25,106 nt of DNA from Alkalihalobacillus alcalophilus ATCC 27647 = CGMCC 1.3604 (GCF_000292245.2 NZ_ALPT02000061.1:1-25106); one strand, 5' to 3'; positions 5,472 to 13,851 are shown, counted from the stretch's first letter. The notes: generated by a model not told the origin, from the letters alone. Numbers and translations are program-made.

Positions 5472-6785
5472 CTATTCATTCTCACCAAGTAAATCTAATT
5501 CCTTTGCAGAGCTAGCGACTTCTGTTGAAGCTTTTCCTATTTCTCCTACGGCTGATACAAAACTATCTAGCTCTTTTTCCATTTTCTCATTTTGTTCCTT
5601 CAATGTCTTCATCGCAAGCCAAATTTCATGAAACGACTGCTCTGTGTCTTTCATTCCTTCCATGCCACTTCCAACGACCGAGCGCACTTCAAAGACACGT
5701 TCTGAGACGGTTTCAATTTGTTCATTCGTTCTTGTGATCAGTTCAGTTACATTCCTTGTTGTCTGTTTTGTTTGTTCAGATAATTTTCTAATCTCATCGG
5801 CAACAACCGCAAAACCTCGGCCATACTCCCCAGCACGAGCAGCTTCAATAGAGGCATTCAAAGCGAGCAAATTCGTTTGTTCAGCGATTTTTTCGACGAT
5901 ATCAATCACATTGTGAACTTCCGATGCAAAGGTTGTTAAGCGTTGCGAACCTTTTGTTATATCTTCAATACTATTCATAACCGTTTCCATATTTTTCGCT
6001 TGTTTTGTCATTTGCTCTCTTCCGTGAGAAGCATGCCCTTCTGCATTCGTTGCCAACTCAGCCCCATCTTTTGCTAAGCCACTAACCGCTTCAGATTGAC
6101 TTGCAAGTTCTTTGACTAAATCTTCACTATGAAGTGACACATTTGCCAAAGTCGCCGCCTGATCATTCAACTTTTTAATAATTTTATTTTTTTCGCTTTT
6201 TTCATGATCGTTTAGACGTTGATTTTCTTTTTCATACTCTTCTAACACTAGCTGCTGCTCAAAGTTAATGATGCGATAAATCGTTGTTAATGCTCTGACT
6301 GAATCCACACCATTATGACGCTGTGCCTCCACCAATTTTGTAAACATGATTAGTAGTTGATTATAAGCGGCCACATACCATTTACTTTCCAAACCAACCC
6401 GTACATGAGCTTTCGCAATTCGTGAACGCTTTTCCACAAATTTAGCATCGATGTCTTCACTAAACAGCTCTAAAATATGAATTTTTAACGTTTCCTTTAA
6501 ACGTTCGACCGTACTATGTCTCTCAATAATTTCTAACAAATTCTCTTGTTCGATAATAATAGAGTAAAAACGTTCCGTAATTTCATCAAGCTGTTCCTCT
6601 ACAAATGGCTTTAACCACCGGAGTATCCGCATATCGGTTTCATCAACACCTAAATAACTTAAACTTTGATAGTTCTTAAAATATTTTATTGCGTCTTCAT
6701 TTAATTCAATTAAATTTAACTGTTCAAACCATTCAGTATTGCGGTCATTCGCTTGCTTTTGTTTTTTGCGATTGAATAAACTCAT
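5472..6785 (-). CDS. hemAT: HemAT-type globin-coupled soluble chemotaxis (aerotaxis) transducer
   Basis: 437 residues, no membrane segments. Residues about 20-185 are a protoglobin sensor. His127 (in RIAKAHVRVG) fits the proximal heme ligand and Tyr74 (ERFYSII) the distal tyrosine, corresponding to His123 and Tyr70 of B. subtilis HemAT (432 residues). A coiled coil follows, then the methyl-accepting signalling domain with the conserved hairpin tip around residues 299-335 (IAEQTNLLALNASIEAARAG, then the GFAVVADEIRKLS strand). It should bind O2 through heme and control CheA in the cytoplasm, giving aerotaxis. The ATG start follows AAAGGGG. A sigma-D-like promoter lies upstream, as expected for a motility gene. 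It converges with the SDR gene. Confidence 0.93.
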   Translation of the reverse strand: MSLFNRKKQKQANDRNTEWFEQLNLIELNEDAIKYFKNYQSLSYLGVDETDMRILRWLKPFVEEQLDEITERFYSIIIEQENLLEIIERHSTVERLKETLKIHILELFSEDIDAKFVEKRSRIAKAHVRVGLESKWYVAAYNQLLIMFTKLVEAQRHNGVDSVRALTTIYRIINFEQQLVLEEYEKENQRLNDHEKSEKNKIIKKLNDQAATLANVSLHSEDLVKELASQSEAVSGLAKDGAELATNAEGHASHGREQMTKQAKNMETVMNSIEDITKGSQRLTTFASEVHNVIDIVEKIAEQTNLLALNASIEAARAGEYGRGFAVVADEIRKLSEQTKQTTRNVTELITRTNEQIETVSERVFEVRSVVGSGMEGMKDTEQSFHEIWLAMKTLKEQNEKMEKELDSFVSAVGEIGKASTEVASSAKELDLLGENE

Positions 6786-6836
6786 CTTTATACCCCTTTT
6801 CGTTTCAATAACGAGTTCAGAAAGCTCCTCTCTATT

Positions 6837-6863
6837 ATATCGACAATCCTCCTGAAATCATTA
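6837..6863 (-). promoter_or_regulatory. Candidate sigma-D promoter of hemAT
   Basis: Minus-strand TAAT (6863-6860), a 15-base spacer and GTCGATAT (6844-6837) match the sigma-D pattern TAAA-N14-16-GCCGATAT with one mismatch in each box. They lie about 52 bases before the hemAT start. Confidence 0.55.
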
Positions 6864-7046
6864 CTAATTATCTAGTATATTAGACCTGTTTTTTATTTTT
6901 TATCTAATAAATTAAAAAATCTCTAAACCGATTTATAAAAAATGAATACCCAAATCGAGTTTTTTGTATGAAAATTCATAAAATAAATAATTCAGGGGCT
7001 GGTCCTTTTTTCTTTTAAATGTAAACCCTTACTTAAGTTCAATTAA

Positions 7047-7075
7047 TTGACGCTTTCTTCATAACTCATTATCAT
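7047..7075 (+). promoter_or_regulatory. Sigma-A promoter of the DHA2 efflux gene
   Basis: TTGACG (7047-7052), a 17-base spacer and TATCAT (7070-7075) each differ from consensus by one base. Transcription would start near 7082, giving a 5' leader of about 165 bases. Confidence 0.6.
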
Positions 7076-7147
7076 TATCTAGACTGTTAAAAGCTTACTT
7101 ATCTCGGAAGCAAATACTTGAAGATAAATACCTCTTTGTGGTTATCC

Positions 7148-7185
7148 TAAAAATGACTTACCCCATTCATTTCAAGCCATTTTTA
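7148..7185 (+). promoter_or_regulatory. Inverted repeat in the efflux gene leader (possible attenuator)
   Basis: TAAAAATGACTT (7148-7159) and AAGCCATTTTTA (7174-7185) pair at 11 of 12 positions across a 14-base loop. The right arm ends in a T-rich stretch. The hairpin lies within the transcribed leader about 62 bases before the start codon. Drug-efflux genes in Gram-positive bacteria are often controlled by leader attenuation, but no leader peptide was identified. Confidence 0.35.
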
Positions 7186-7247
7186 TTTAATCAAACAGTC
7201 CATGATTCGATGAATACTAAAGATCAACTTATACGAGGAGGAACAGT

Positions 7248-8708
7248 GTGAATACTGGAACAACTGAAGATATAAACTTTAAAGAGCGACCTGATATCAA
7301 ACGAGCTCCGATTATGATTGCTCTTATTATTGGTGCTTTCTTTGCGATTTTGAATGAGACCTTATTAAACGTTGCTTTGACAAAACTTATGGAGGAATTC
7401 CAAGTTGGCGAAGCGACAATTCAATGGTTATCAACTGGATTTATGTTAGTTGTCGGGATCTTAATTCCCGTATCAGCTTTACTTATCTCCTGGTTTACAA
7501 CGAGACAAATGTTTATTGGAGCCATGGTTCTCTTTACTATCGGAACGGTAATTAGTGGTTTTGCTCCTAATTTTACCACGTTATTGATTGGCCGCTTAAT
7601 TCAAGCAAGTGGAACCGGATTATTGCTACCGATTATGATGAACACAATTTTAGTACTTTATCCACCTGAAAAACGTGGAGCTGCGATGGGAACAATGGGT
7701 TTAGTCATCATGTTTGCACCGGCGCTTGGTCCAACCTTATCAGGAGTAATCCTTGAAGCTTTGAATTGGCGTTGGTTATTTTTTACCGTTATACCATTTG
7801 CCCTCTTTTCGATTATTTTCGCCTTCATTTTCTTAAAAAATGTAACCGATGTGACGAAACCAAAAGTAGATATTCTTTCAATTCTTCTATCCACTTTAGG
7901 ATTTGGTGGTATTGTCTTTGGGTTTAGTAGTGCTGGAGAAGGAACTGGTGGTTGGGCTAATCCAGAAGTATATGGCACGATTATTGTCGGGGTAGTTTCC
8001 CTTATTTTGTTTGTTTGGAAGCAATTAAAGATGGACGAACCGATGTTAGACGTCCGTGCTTTCAAATCACCTATGTTTTCAATCACAACGATTCTCCTCA
8101 TCATTGTGATGATGTCAATGTTTTCAACAATGATATTAATTCCTATGTTTTTACAAGGGGCAATGGCACTTACAGCTTTCGCAGCTGGTTTAGCCTTATT
8201 ACCAGGAGGACTTCTAAACGGATTAATGTCCCCTCTTATGGGAAGGTTATTTGATAAGTTTGGACCTAAGTATTTAGTAAGACCTGGGGCTGCCTTACTC
8301 GTAATCGTCTTATTTTTATTTACGACAATTACGACGACTACACCCGTCTACCTCTTTGTCATTTACCATTGTTTATTAATGGTCGCCATTTCTATGATAA
8401 TGATGCCTGCTCAAACAAATGGATTAAATGAATTGCCAAGAAAATACTATCCACATGGGACAGCTATCTTAAACACTCTTCAACAAGTAGCAGGGGCGAT
8501 TGGTGTTGCCTTATTCATCAGCATTATGTCAAATGGAAGAAGTAATTATTTGATTGACAATGTTACTGGAGAACCTACATTAAATGATTTTGCGATGAGC
8601 TTAACAGCTGGAGTACAGGCCGCCTTTAAAATAGGCCTAATATTTGCGATTGTTGCCTTGATTCTAACTTTCTTTATCAAAAGAACGACTGAGCCAAAAG
8701 ATATTTAA
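7248..8708 (+). CDS. DHA2-family multidrug efflux transporter of the MFS (LmrB-like)
   Basis: A 486-residue, strongly hydrophobic protein with about 14 predicted membrane segments, the number usual for DHA2 proton/drug antiporters. The first helix carries NETLLNVAL as in LmrB-like pumps, and the motif GPTLSGVILEALNWRWLFF marks the helix 5 region. It is expected to export hydrophobic drugs or dyes at the cost of the proton gradient; the substrate cannot be read from the sequence. The GTG start follows GAGGAGG with 6 bases of spacing. No TetR-type repressor (LmrA) or EmrA-type adaptor lies beside it. The long leader with a hairpin points to RNA-level control. Confidence 0.88.
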   Translation: MNTGTTEDINFKERPDIKRAPIMIALIIGAFFAILNETLLNVALTKLMEEFQVGEATIQWLSTGFMLVVGILIPVSALLISWFTTRQMFIGAMVLFTIGTVISGFAPNFTTLLIGRLIQASGTGLLLPIMMNTILVLYPPEKRGAAMGTMGLVIMFAPALGPTLSGVILEALNWRWLFFTVIPFALFSIIFAFIFLKNVTDVTKPKVDILSILLSTLGFGGIVFGFSSAGEGTGGWANPEVYGTIIVGVVSLILFVWKQLKMDEPMLDVRAFKSPMFSITTILLIIVMMSMFSTMILIPMFLQGAMALTAFAAGLALLPGGLLNGLMSPLMGRLFDKFGPKYLVRPGAALLVIVLFLFTTITTTTPVYLFVIYHCLLMVAISMIMMPAQTNGLNELPRKYYPHGTAILNTLQQVAGAIGVALFISIMSNGRSNYLIDNVTGEPTLNDFAMSLTAGVQAAFKIGLIFAIVALILTFFIKRTTEPKDI

Positions 8709-8813
8709 TTAAAATGTAAGCAATTTCTTGTGTGTTTCGTTTGTCCTAAGTGGGTATTGTACTTTATACTAGGAGAAAGGAAAATCATTTCTTGTAAGTT
8801 GAGGAGGAATACC

Positions 8814-9257
8814 ATGAATCCTTTTTCAATCAGGCAAGCACCTGAATTTATTCAAAAAGAAATTCAAGAGATTCAAGAACATATCGCTCCCATGTTAAAG
8901 AAGAGCCTTGGCTTTAGCTTTGTCTCCTTCCCTTTAATTGGATTTTCAATTATTAACATTTTCTTTTTAGTAGCGATTGTTCCTGATACAGCACCAAAGA
9001 TGATTCCTATCGTCCTTTATGCGATTTTAGGGGCTTTAGGCTTCGCGCTATTAAAGGAGTCTTCCATTAAAACTAAAGAAGTTCACCGCACAGGTATTGC
9101 ATATATGAAGAATCGAATTGAAAAAAGCTCAAATGTAATGGAAGATGTAAAAAAGCGCTACATTCGTTCATTAGAAGAAGAGCCACAACAAGCGATTAAT
9201 GTTTTTTGTGAATTTTTAACGTATGAACATAATCGTAGTCCATTTAAATCAAATTAA
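8814..9257 (+). CDS. ywnF: YwnF-like membrane protein (DUF5392)
   Basis: 147 residues from ATG 8814, preceded by a strong GAGGAGG. The open frame extends upstream to 8730, but the extra residues have no ribosome site and no family support. The N-terminal 30 residues are amphipathic (FIQKEIQEIQEHIAPML). Two membrane segments follow (about 35-55 and 62-80), then a charged helical cytoplasmic tail. Size and layout match B. subtilis YwnF of unknown function. It lies 105 bases after the efflux gene on the same strand, but I see no reason to link their functions. A shared terminator follows. Confidence 0.75.
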   Translation: MNPFSIRQAPEFIQKEIQEIQEHIAPMLKKSLGFSFVSFPLIGFSIINIFFLVAIVPDTAPKMIPIVLYAILGALGFALLKESSIKTKEVHRTGIAYMKNRIEKSSNVMEDVKKRYIRSLEEEPQQAINVFCEFLTYEHNRSPFKSN

Positions 9258-9258
9258 T

Positions 9259-9318
9259 AAAAGCCTAAGCTGTTTCCAAGCAACAATTCGTTGTTATTTG
9301 ATTATAGCTTAGGCTTTT
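9259..9318. terminator. Bidirectional terminator with nested UUCG hairpin
   Basis: A perfect 13-bp stem AAAAGCCTAAGCT (9259-9271) / AGCTTAGGCTTTT (9306-9318) ends in a T-run. It serves ywnF on the plus strand and ywaC on the minus strand. The loop holds a second small hairpin, AACAA-TTCG-TTGTT (9282-9295). The ywaC stop codon lies inside the right arm. Confidence 0.9.
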
Positions 9319-10091
9319 TTTATTTTTCCTTCTGTTATCCCTTCCAACTTTTTAATAAGGTCATTAGGAATTTGCAACCTCTGTCCTTCTACTCCAAAAA
9401 TATCAAGCAAATGGTTTAAGTTTTCATCCTCATCTAACTTCTTTATTTCAGAAACTTCTTTATGCAACTGTTCCATTTTACGATCGAGAGCTGCAGCTGT
9501 CGTAGCCGCTGTTTTCAACTCGTTTGATAATTGTACAGGTATTTCTTTATTAAATTTATAATAAATTTTGTGCTCTAAGCTCGCCCAAAAATCCATCGCA
9601 ATCGTTCGAATTTGAACTTCTACACTAACAAGCTCCTCCCGATCAGACATATAAACCGGTACTTGCAAAATAAGATGCAAGCTTTGGTAGCCATTTGGCT
9701 TTGGATTTTTGATATAGTCCTTCGTTTCCAATACGACAATATCTTTTTGCCGTTTTAACATATCAGCAACTACATAAATATCCGAAATGAAGGAACAAGT
9801 AATTCGAATGCCTGCGATATCTTGAATGTTTTCCTTTATACTTTCTATTGAAAAAGAGTGATTTTTTCGCATCACTTTTTTCAAAATACTCTCAGGTTCT
9901 TTTAAGCGAGATTTTGTATGTTCAATTGGGTTATATTCGTGAATGTATTCAAACTCCTGCTGCAAAATATTGATCTTAGTTCCCATTTCATCTAAGGCAA
10001 ACTTATACGCCATCAAAAATCGAGTCATTTCATCTTTGACCGTTTTTAATTGATTTAAATCAATGTTTCTCATCGAGCTCATTTTTATCAC
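9309..10091 (-). CDS. ywaC: Small alarmone synthetase, (p)ppGpp synthetase of the YwaC/RelP (SasA) type
   Basis: Transfers pyrophosphate from ATP to GDP/GTP to make (p)ppGpp. The synthetase domain spans about residues 40-200, with NPIEHTKSR, DIAGIRITCSFISDIY, the nucleotide-binding KPNGYQSLHL and the basic/acidic VEVQIRTIAMDFWASLEHKI. There is no hydrolase, TGS or ACT domain. The sequence resembles B. subtilis YwaC (210 residues) far more than YjbM, but carries about 45 extra C-terminal residues with a leucine-rich helix (NLNHLLDIFGVE). The GTG start 10091 has AAAGGA at 7 bases; ATG 10082 is possible. It follows the antiporter gene by 11 bases, so the two form one operon. Confidence 0.9.
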   Translation of the reverse strand: MIKMSSMRNIDLNQLKTVKDEMTRFLMAYKFALDEMGTKINILQQEFEYIHEYNPIEHTKSRLKEPESILKKVMRKNHSFSIESIKENIQDIAGIRITCSFISDIYVVADMLKRQKDIVVLETKDYIKNPKPNGYQSLHLILQVPVYMSDREELVSVEVQIRTIAMDFWASLEHKIYYKFNKEIPVQLSNELKTAATTAAALDRKMEQLHKEVSEIKKLDEDENLNHLLDIFGVEGQRLQIPNDLIKKLEGITEGKIKKA

Positions 10092-10102
10092 TCACTTTTC
10101 CT

Positions 10103-11269
10103 TTATTGAGAGACTTCTACCCCATCCTTAGAACTCGGCTCTCCATAAATTTTCTTAGATATATCAGGGGCAAACTGGAACAAAGCAATTCCAATCATCG
10201 CTGAAGCTAATATAAACACACTGCTAAAAGCCTTCAATGATACAGATGCTAGTGCGGCAATAATAATCGAAAACTCTCCCCTCGGTGTCAAACATAGTCC
10301 GGCTCGTAAAGAGACTCGTTTCGATAAGCCATACCAACGACCACCGATCACCCCGACCAACAATTTAGCTACAATCGACCAAACCAAGATGACGAATAAT
10401 AAGCCAAGCATTGGAACTCCTTCATTGAAGTGAATCGTCGTTCCAAAATATAAGAAAAAGAGCGGCATTAATAAATCTCGTGATCGAACGACAATTTGTT
10501 CAATCTCATGGGTTCTTCTCACTTCAGCCATCATAATCCCCGCCAAAAACGCCCCTAACACCTCTGATAAACCTAAATACAGAGCGAGTCCACCATAAGC
10601 TAAGGCAATCCCTGTTACAAATAAAATAATACCATCTCCATTTACATGCCGTCTAAAGAAAGGACCTAAATGGACAAAAACAGAGCGGCCAATTAATATC
10701 GCTCCTGCTACTAAAGCGATAACTTTTACAACTAACCAAGACATTGAAGCCAATGTCACCGCCTGTCCTGATGTAAAACCAACTAAGATTGCTACCATAA
10801 TGGGGGCAACTAAATCCTCAAATATCAGGATACCTAACATCAATTCTGACTCTGGATTGCCCATTCGGTTGGAACTTTCTAATAATTTTGCTGTAATCGA
10901 TGAACTTGTCGCATAGACAACCGCCCCTACAATAAAAGATGAAAGAAAATCAAGACCCATTAAAGCACTAATTAAAACCGTAACACCAAAACTTAGAACG
11001 ACATCTAACACTCCTGGTCCTAACACCTTTTTCGCGACCGTTAAAAGCTGCTTAATCGGGAACTCCATCCCAAGCATAAAAAACAATAATACAATCCCTA
11101 TCTCACCAGCAAAATGTAACAAATGATTATCTGTTAACAAACCACCTAATACAATCCCTAATAAAATAAAAAGGATTACACTCGGGATTCTAAATTTTGT
11201 CCCAAAGAAACCAACAAAAAATAATAAAAGTAAGACAAGGCCAGAACCTAATAATTCATTAATCTCCAA
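10103..11269 (-). CDS. CPA2-family cation:proton antiporter (KhtU-like), membrane subunit
   Basis: 388 residues with about 12 membrane segments and no C-terminal RCK/TrkA domain. The membrane core shows the CPA2 features GIVLLFFMLGMEF, GAVVYATSSSIT, LGILIFEDLVAPIM and GEFSIIIAALA. The length is close to KhtU of B. subtilis (about 408), a K+/H+ antiporter gated by a separate KhtT subunit that senses c-di-AMP. No khtT-like gene is present here; the gene is instead followed by the alarmone synthetase gene. TTG 11269 is the start, 10 bases after AGGAGG. K+ or Na+ specificity cannot be read from the sequence. Confidence 0.85.
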   Translation of the reverse strand: MEINELLGSGLVLLLLFFVGFFGTKFRIPSVILFILLGIVLGGLLTDNHLLHFAGEIGIVLLFFMLGMEFPIKQLLTVAKKVLGPGVLDVVLSFGVTVLISALMGLDFLSSFIVGAVVYATSSSITAKLLESSNRMGNPESELMLGILIFEDLVAPIMVAILVGFTSGQAVTLASMSWLVVKVIALVAGAILIGRSVFVHLGPFFRRHVNGDGIILFVTGIALAYGGLALYLGLSEVLGAFLAGIMMAEVRRTHEIEQIVVRSRDLLMPLFFLYFGTTIHFNEGVPMLGLLFVILVWSIVAKLLVGVIGGRWYGLSKRVSLRAGLCLTPRGEFSIIIAALASVSLKAFSSVFILASAMIGIALFQFAPDISKKIYGEPSSKDGVEVSQ

Positions 11270-11552
11270 AATCCAAATACCTCCTGCGAACAGATGTTTT
11301 CGAACTTTAAACGATATCTAAAAAACATCCAAATCCACCTGCTCATTATATGTATAGAAAAACTCAGAACATCTCCAGTATTTTGATACCTTATTAAGGG
11401 TTCCAGTTTTTCCCCCTAAATATGCTTTGAATTGACAACTTTCACCAAAAAACAGTGATTTCCCACGTTTTCTCTTAATTTGCTTAGTGCTTGCAGATAT
11501 TTTTAGCCTTTCCATCAGCAACACGCCCTTCACGGCCGCTAATGAAGGACGT
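11270..11552. other. Upstream region of the antiporter operon
   Basis: It should contain the operon promoter. Minus-strand TATAAT (11350-11345) is a -10 candidate without a clear -35. An imperfect inverted repeat ACGCCCTTCA (11523-11532) / TGAAGGACGT (11543-11552) sits exactly at the start of repeat array B. An open frame 11318-11533 (minus) has no ribosome site or recognisable features and is not called. Confidence 0.4.
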
Positions 11553-11905
11553 ATTTGTACTCTAATTAGGAAGAGAACGCAACTTTTATTACTTATTGCT
11601 CGGTTTTCGTACTTTCATTTAAGCAAGACTCGGTTTTCATTACCTATCACATGCTTTTCGCACCCTTATTTCTGCAAGCCGCGATTTTCATTACTTATCA
11701 CATGCTTTTCGCACCCTTATTTCTGCAAGCCGCGATTTTCATTACCTATCACATGCTTTTCGCACCCTTATTTCTGCAAGACACTATTTTCATTACCTAT
11801 CACATGCTTTTCGCACCCTAATCTTGGCAAGCCGCGATTTTCATTACTTATCACATGCTTTTCGCACTTTAATTAAGAACACCCACTCTTTTTATTACTA
11901 ATCAC
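11553..11905 (+). repeat. 51-bp tandem repeat array B (five exact-period units plus degenerate ends)
   Basis: Units start with TTTTCATTAC at 11634, 11685, 11736, 11787 and 11838, exactly 51 bases apart, with degenerate units at about 11584 and 11889. Box 1 is TTTTCATTACYTATCACATG and box 2 is CTTTTCGCACCCTTATTT, with linker CTGCAAGCCGCGA. The units here are more alike than in the other arrays, pointing to recent amplification or gene conversion. The array is intergenic, between the 5' side of the antiporter operon and the 3' end of the HAD gene. Confidence 0.95.
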
Positions 11906-11960
11906 CATCCTAAATTCCAAAATGCACCATTACCTCCTCTTTTATCTTTACTTTGAACAT

Positions 11961-12010
11961 AAAAAAAGCCGGGATAAATGCAGTTTTATAAACTCCATTC
12001 AGTCCGGCTT
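11961..12010 (-). terminator. Intrinsic terminator of the HAD phosphatase gene
   Basis: On the minus strand AAGCCGG pairs with CCGGCTT, and the interior pairs further (AATG/CATT and AGTTT/AAACT). A run of seven Ts follows. It begins about 50 bases after the stop codon. Confidence 0.85.
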
Positions 12011-12059
12011 CCAATAGCACTTTTATTCCGTTCAGTTATTCCAGCTTTTCAGCAATCAC

Positions 12060-12827
12060 TCACTTACTTAAAACAAATTGTTCAATCGCTTTAGCAACGC
12101 CATCTTCATTATTGCTCGATGTGACCCAATCGGCCGCTTCTTTCACTATATCTTGGGCATTGCCCATCGCGATGCCGTAACCTGCTTCTTTTATCATCGC
12201 CAAATCATTTAAACTATCGCCACATGCCATAACTTCATCCATCGTGATACCTAATTTTTCACAAACTTTTTTAATGGCATTCGCTTTGTTAATACCAATC
12301 TTGTTCACTTCAAGATTTAAGGGGTGGGAATTACTAATTTCATACCCGCCACGCTTGTTTAACTCTTCTAAAAGAGCATCTCGAACCTCTTCGTTTTCAA
12401 AATGAAACCCGAATTTTAACCAAGAATGGTCAGATGACTGCTCTGGGAACTCATTTCTCCACACTTTATGCTCCGTCACAGCCCAATAATTGGTACTATG
12501 AGTATTCATTAATCCATACAAATGCTCAATATCTTCATGTGTAAGAGTCGCTCTTTCCATGATGTCACCAGCTGGGTTCCATATTTCACTTCCATTCACA
12601 GTGATGTGATAAGAATCCAGCTTTAGAGCCTCTTTATACTCCTTACTTGTTAAAAGAGAACGGCCTGTACTTAAAATGATATGGACTCCTAATTCTTTTG
12701 CGGCTTGAATTGCTTTTTGATTTCCCTCTGAAATTTCATGATCGGAATTAAGCAATGTCCCATCCATATCAAGTGCAATTAATTGAATCTTTTTGTTTCT
12801 CTCCACAATTATCGCCCTTTCTGTCAT
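12060..12827 (-). CDS. HAD-superfamily (Cof/IIB type) sugar-phosphate phosphatase, YxeH/YidA-like
   Basis: About 255 residues from ATG 12827. Motif I DMDGTLLNSD gives the nucleophile and acid aspartates, motif II is STGR, and the terminal ACGDSLNDLAMIKEAGYGIA carries the Mg2+-binding aspartates. The large cap inserted between motifs II and III is typical of subtype IIB. These cytosolic enzymes dephosphorylate sugar phosphates or related metabolites; the substrate is not readable. ATG 12827 has AGGAGA 13 bases upstream. GTG 12806 (protein starting MERNKKIQLI) has AAAGGG at 8 bases and is about as likely. The frame continues further upstream without a ribosome site. It is a single-gene unit with its own terminator. 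Confidence 0.85.
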   Translation of the reverse strand: MTERAIIVERNKKIQLIALDMDGTLLNSDHEISEGNQKAIQAAKELGVHIILSTGRSLLTSKEYKEALKLDSYHITVNGSEIWNPAGDIMERATLTHEDIEHLYGLMNTHSTNYWAVTEHKVWRNEFPEQSSDHSWLKFGFHFENEEVRDALLEELNKRGGYEISNSHPLNLEVNKIGINKANAIKKVCEKLGITMDEVMACGDSLNDLAMIKEAGYGIAMGNAQDIVKEAADWVTSSNNEDGVAKAIEQFVLSK

Positions 12828-12906
12828 TGTTTTTTCTATTTCTCCTTTTAGTGTATCGCACCAAGAAAAAAAGTACAAAAAAGCCGGCTATTTCTTTCCC
12901 TGAACT

Positions 12907-12935
12907 AAAAAAGCAATCAGGCTCTAATCCTGATT
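12907..12935 (-). terminator. Intrinsic terminator of uppP
   Basis: Minus-strand AATCAGG (12935-12929) and CCTGATT (12921-12915) form a perfect 7-bp stem around a 7-base loop, followed by GC and six Ts (12912-12907). Confidence 0.85.
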
Positions 12936-13020
12936 ACTCCTAAGTGAATTTCCGTTACCTGATTTTAAACTTTCCAAGTGGCATGTATGCTTTTAACCCC
13001 ATTCATTCAGCACGCACAGA

Positions 13021-13851
13021 TTAACTAAGGGCCAAATATCCAAGGACTCCGAATCCAACGACAAAACAGTAAATGGAGAAGTAAATTAATTTGCCACTCT
13101 TCATAATATTAATAAAGATTTTTAAAGCAAAATAGGAAGCGAATAATGAGGCCACAAAGGCAATTCCATAACCAAAAGCTTTATCAGAAAAATAAGGGTC
13201 ATTAAAGACATCATTTAATGCTAATATCCCACTACCCAAACTCACTGGAATGTATAAAAAGAAAGAAAATCGTAGGGCAAGCTCTCTTGTCCAGCCTAGT
13301 CCCATTGCTGCGACAATCGTTGCCCCTGAACGGCTAATTCCTGGCATTAAAGCAACCATTTGAGCTAAGCCAACGATAATGACCGCCTTTAGCGTCATTT
13401 GTGATTCCGTCTTTGTCCCCTTAAGTTTTCGAATAACAAATAGAGCAACACCTGTTAGTAATAAGGCAATCGCAATAATACTCACTTTCCCTGATTGGGT
13501 CGAAATCCAGTCCTCTAATAATAACCCTGCAATTGCTGCAGGAACTGTCGCAATGACCAGATATACCCAAAAGCGAAAGTCATTTTCATGTTCCGGACTT
13601 TTTGTTTGAATATATTTTAACGCCCCACTAATTAAACGAAGTAGATCTTTACGATAAATAAAAATAACGGCAAATAATGAGGCGAAGTTTACGAATACTT
13701 CAAAAGTTAACCCTTTGCTTTCTAAACCGAGAAAATATTGCACTAATACAAGATGGCCACTTGATGAGACAGGAATCGGTTCCGTGATTCCTTGAATTAA
13801 TCCAAGAATTAAGTACTGAACCCATTCTACAATTTGCACTCCACTCTCCAA
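13021..13851 (-). CDS. uppP: Undecaprenyl-diphosphatase UppP (BacA family)
   Basis: Dephosphorylates undecaprenyl pyrophosphate to the carrier lipid used in peptidoglycan and teichoic acid synthesis; overproduction gives bacitracin resistance. The protein is an integral membrane enzyme with about 8 helices. The family signatures EPIPVSSSGH (near residue 24) and PGISRSGAT (near 170) are both present and intact. 276 residues fits the family (265-280). The reported TTG start has AGGAG only 4 bases away; GTG 13839 with GGAGAG may be the true start and removes four residues. A possible promoter, TTGTCA-N16-TATGAG, lies at 13912-13885. Confidence 0.92.
   Translation of the reverse strand: MESGVQIVEWVQYLILGLIQGITEPIPVSSSGHLVLVQYFLGLESKGLTFEVFVNFASLFAVIFIYRKDLLRLISGALKYIQTKSPEHENDFRFWVYLVIATVPAAIAGLLLEDWISTQSGKVSIIAIALLLTGVALFVIRKLKGTKTESQMTLKAVIIVGLAQMVALMPGISRSGATIVAAMGLGWTRELALRFSFFLYIPVSLGSGILALNDVFNDPYFSDKAFGYGIAFVASLFASYFALKIFINIMKSGKLIYFSIYCFVVGFGVLGYLALS

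Larger units (their letters stand above)
6864..7247. other. Divergent intergenic region between hemAT and the efflux gene
   Basis: No gene is seen here. The part 6864-7046 is AT-rich without clear signals. The part from 7047 carries a sigma-A-type promoter and a leader of about 165 bases for the efflux gene, listed separately. Confidence 0.5.

Noticed and set aside
7062..7080. Fur-like sequence near the efflux promoter (CATTATCATTATC)
   Set aside because: Only one half of the box matches well (about 14 of 19), and an iron role for a DHA2 pump has no other support here.
8730..8813. N-terminal extension of the YwnF-like protein
   Set aside because: The ATG at 8814 has a strong GAGGAGG site, and the upstream residues (Cys-rich, hydrophobic) have no start signal.
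11318..11533. Minus-strand ORF of 71 codons upstream of the antiporter
   Set aside because: There is no convincing ribosome site, no recognisable features and an unusual composition. It overlaps the expected promoter region.
11487..11876. Plus-strand ORF of 129 codons with 17-residue repeats
   Set aside because: It has the same cause as in array A, open frames across 51-bp repeats with no start signal.
11553..11905. CRISPR array
   Set aside because: The period is 51 bases with two conserved boxes and linkers of only about 13 bases that are nearly the same within an array. There are no unique spacers and no cas genes in the window.
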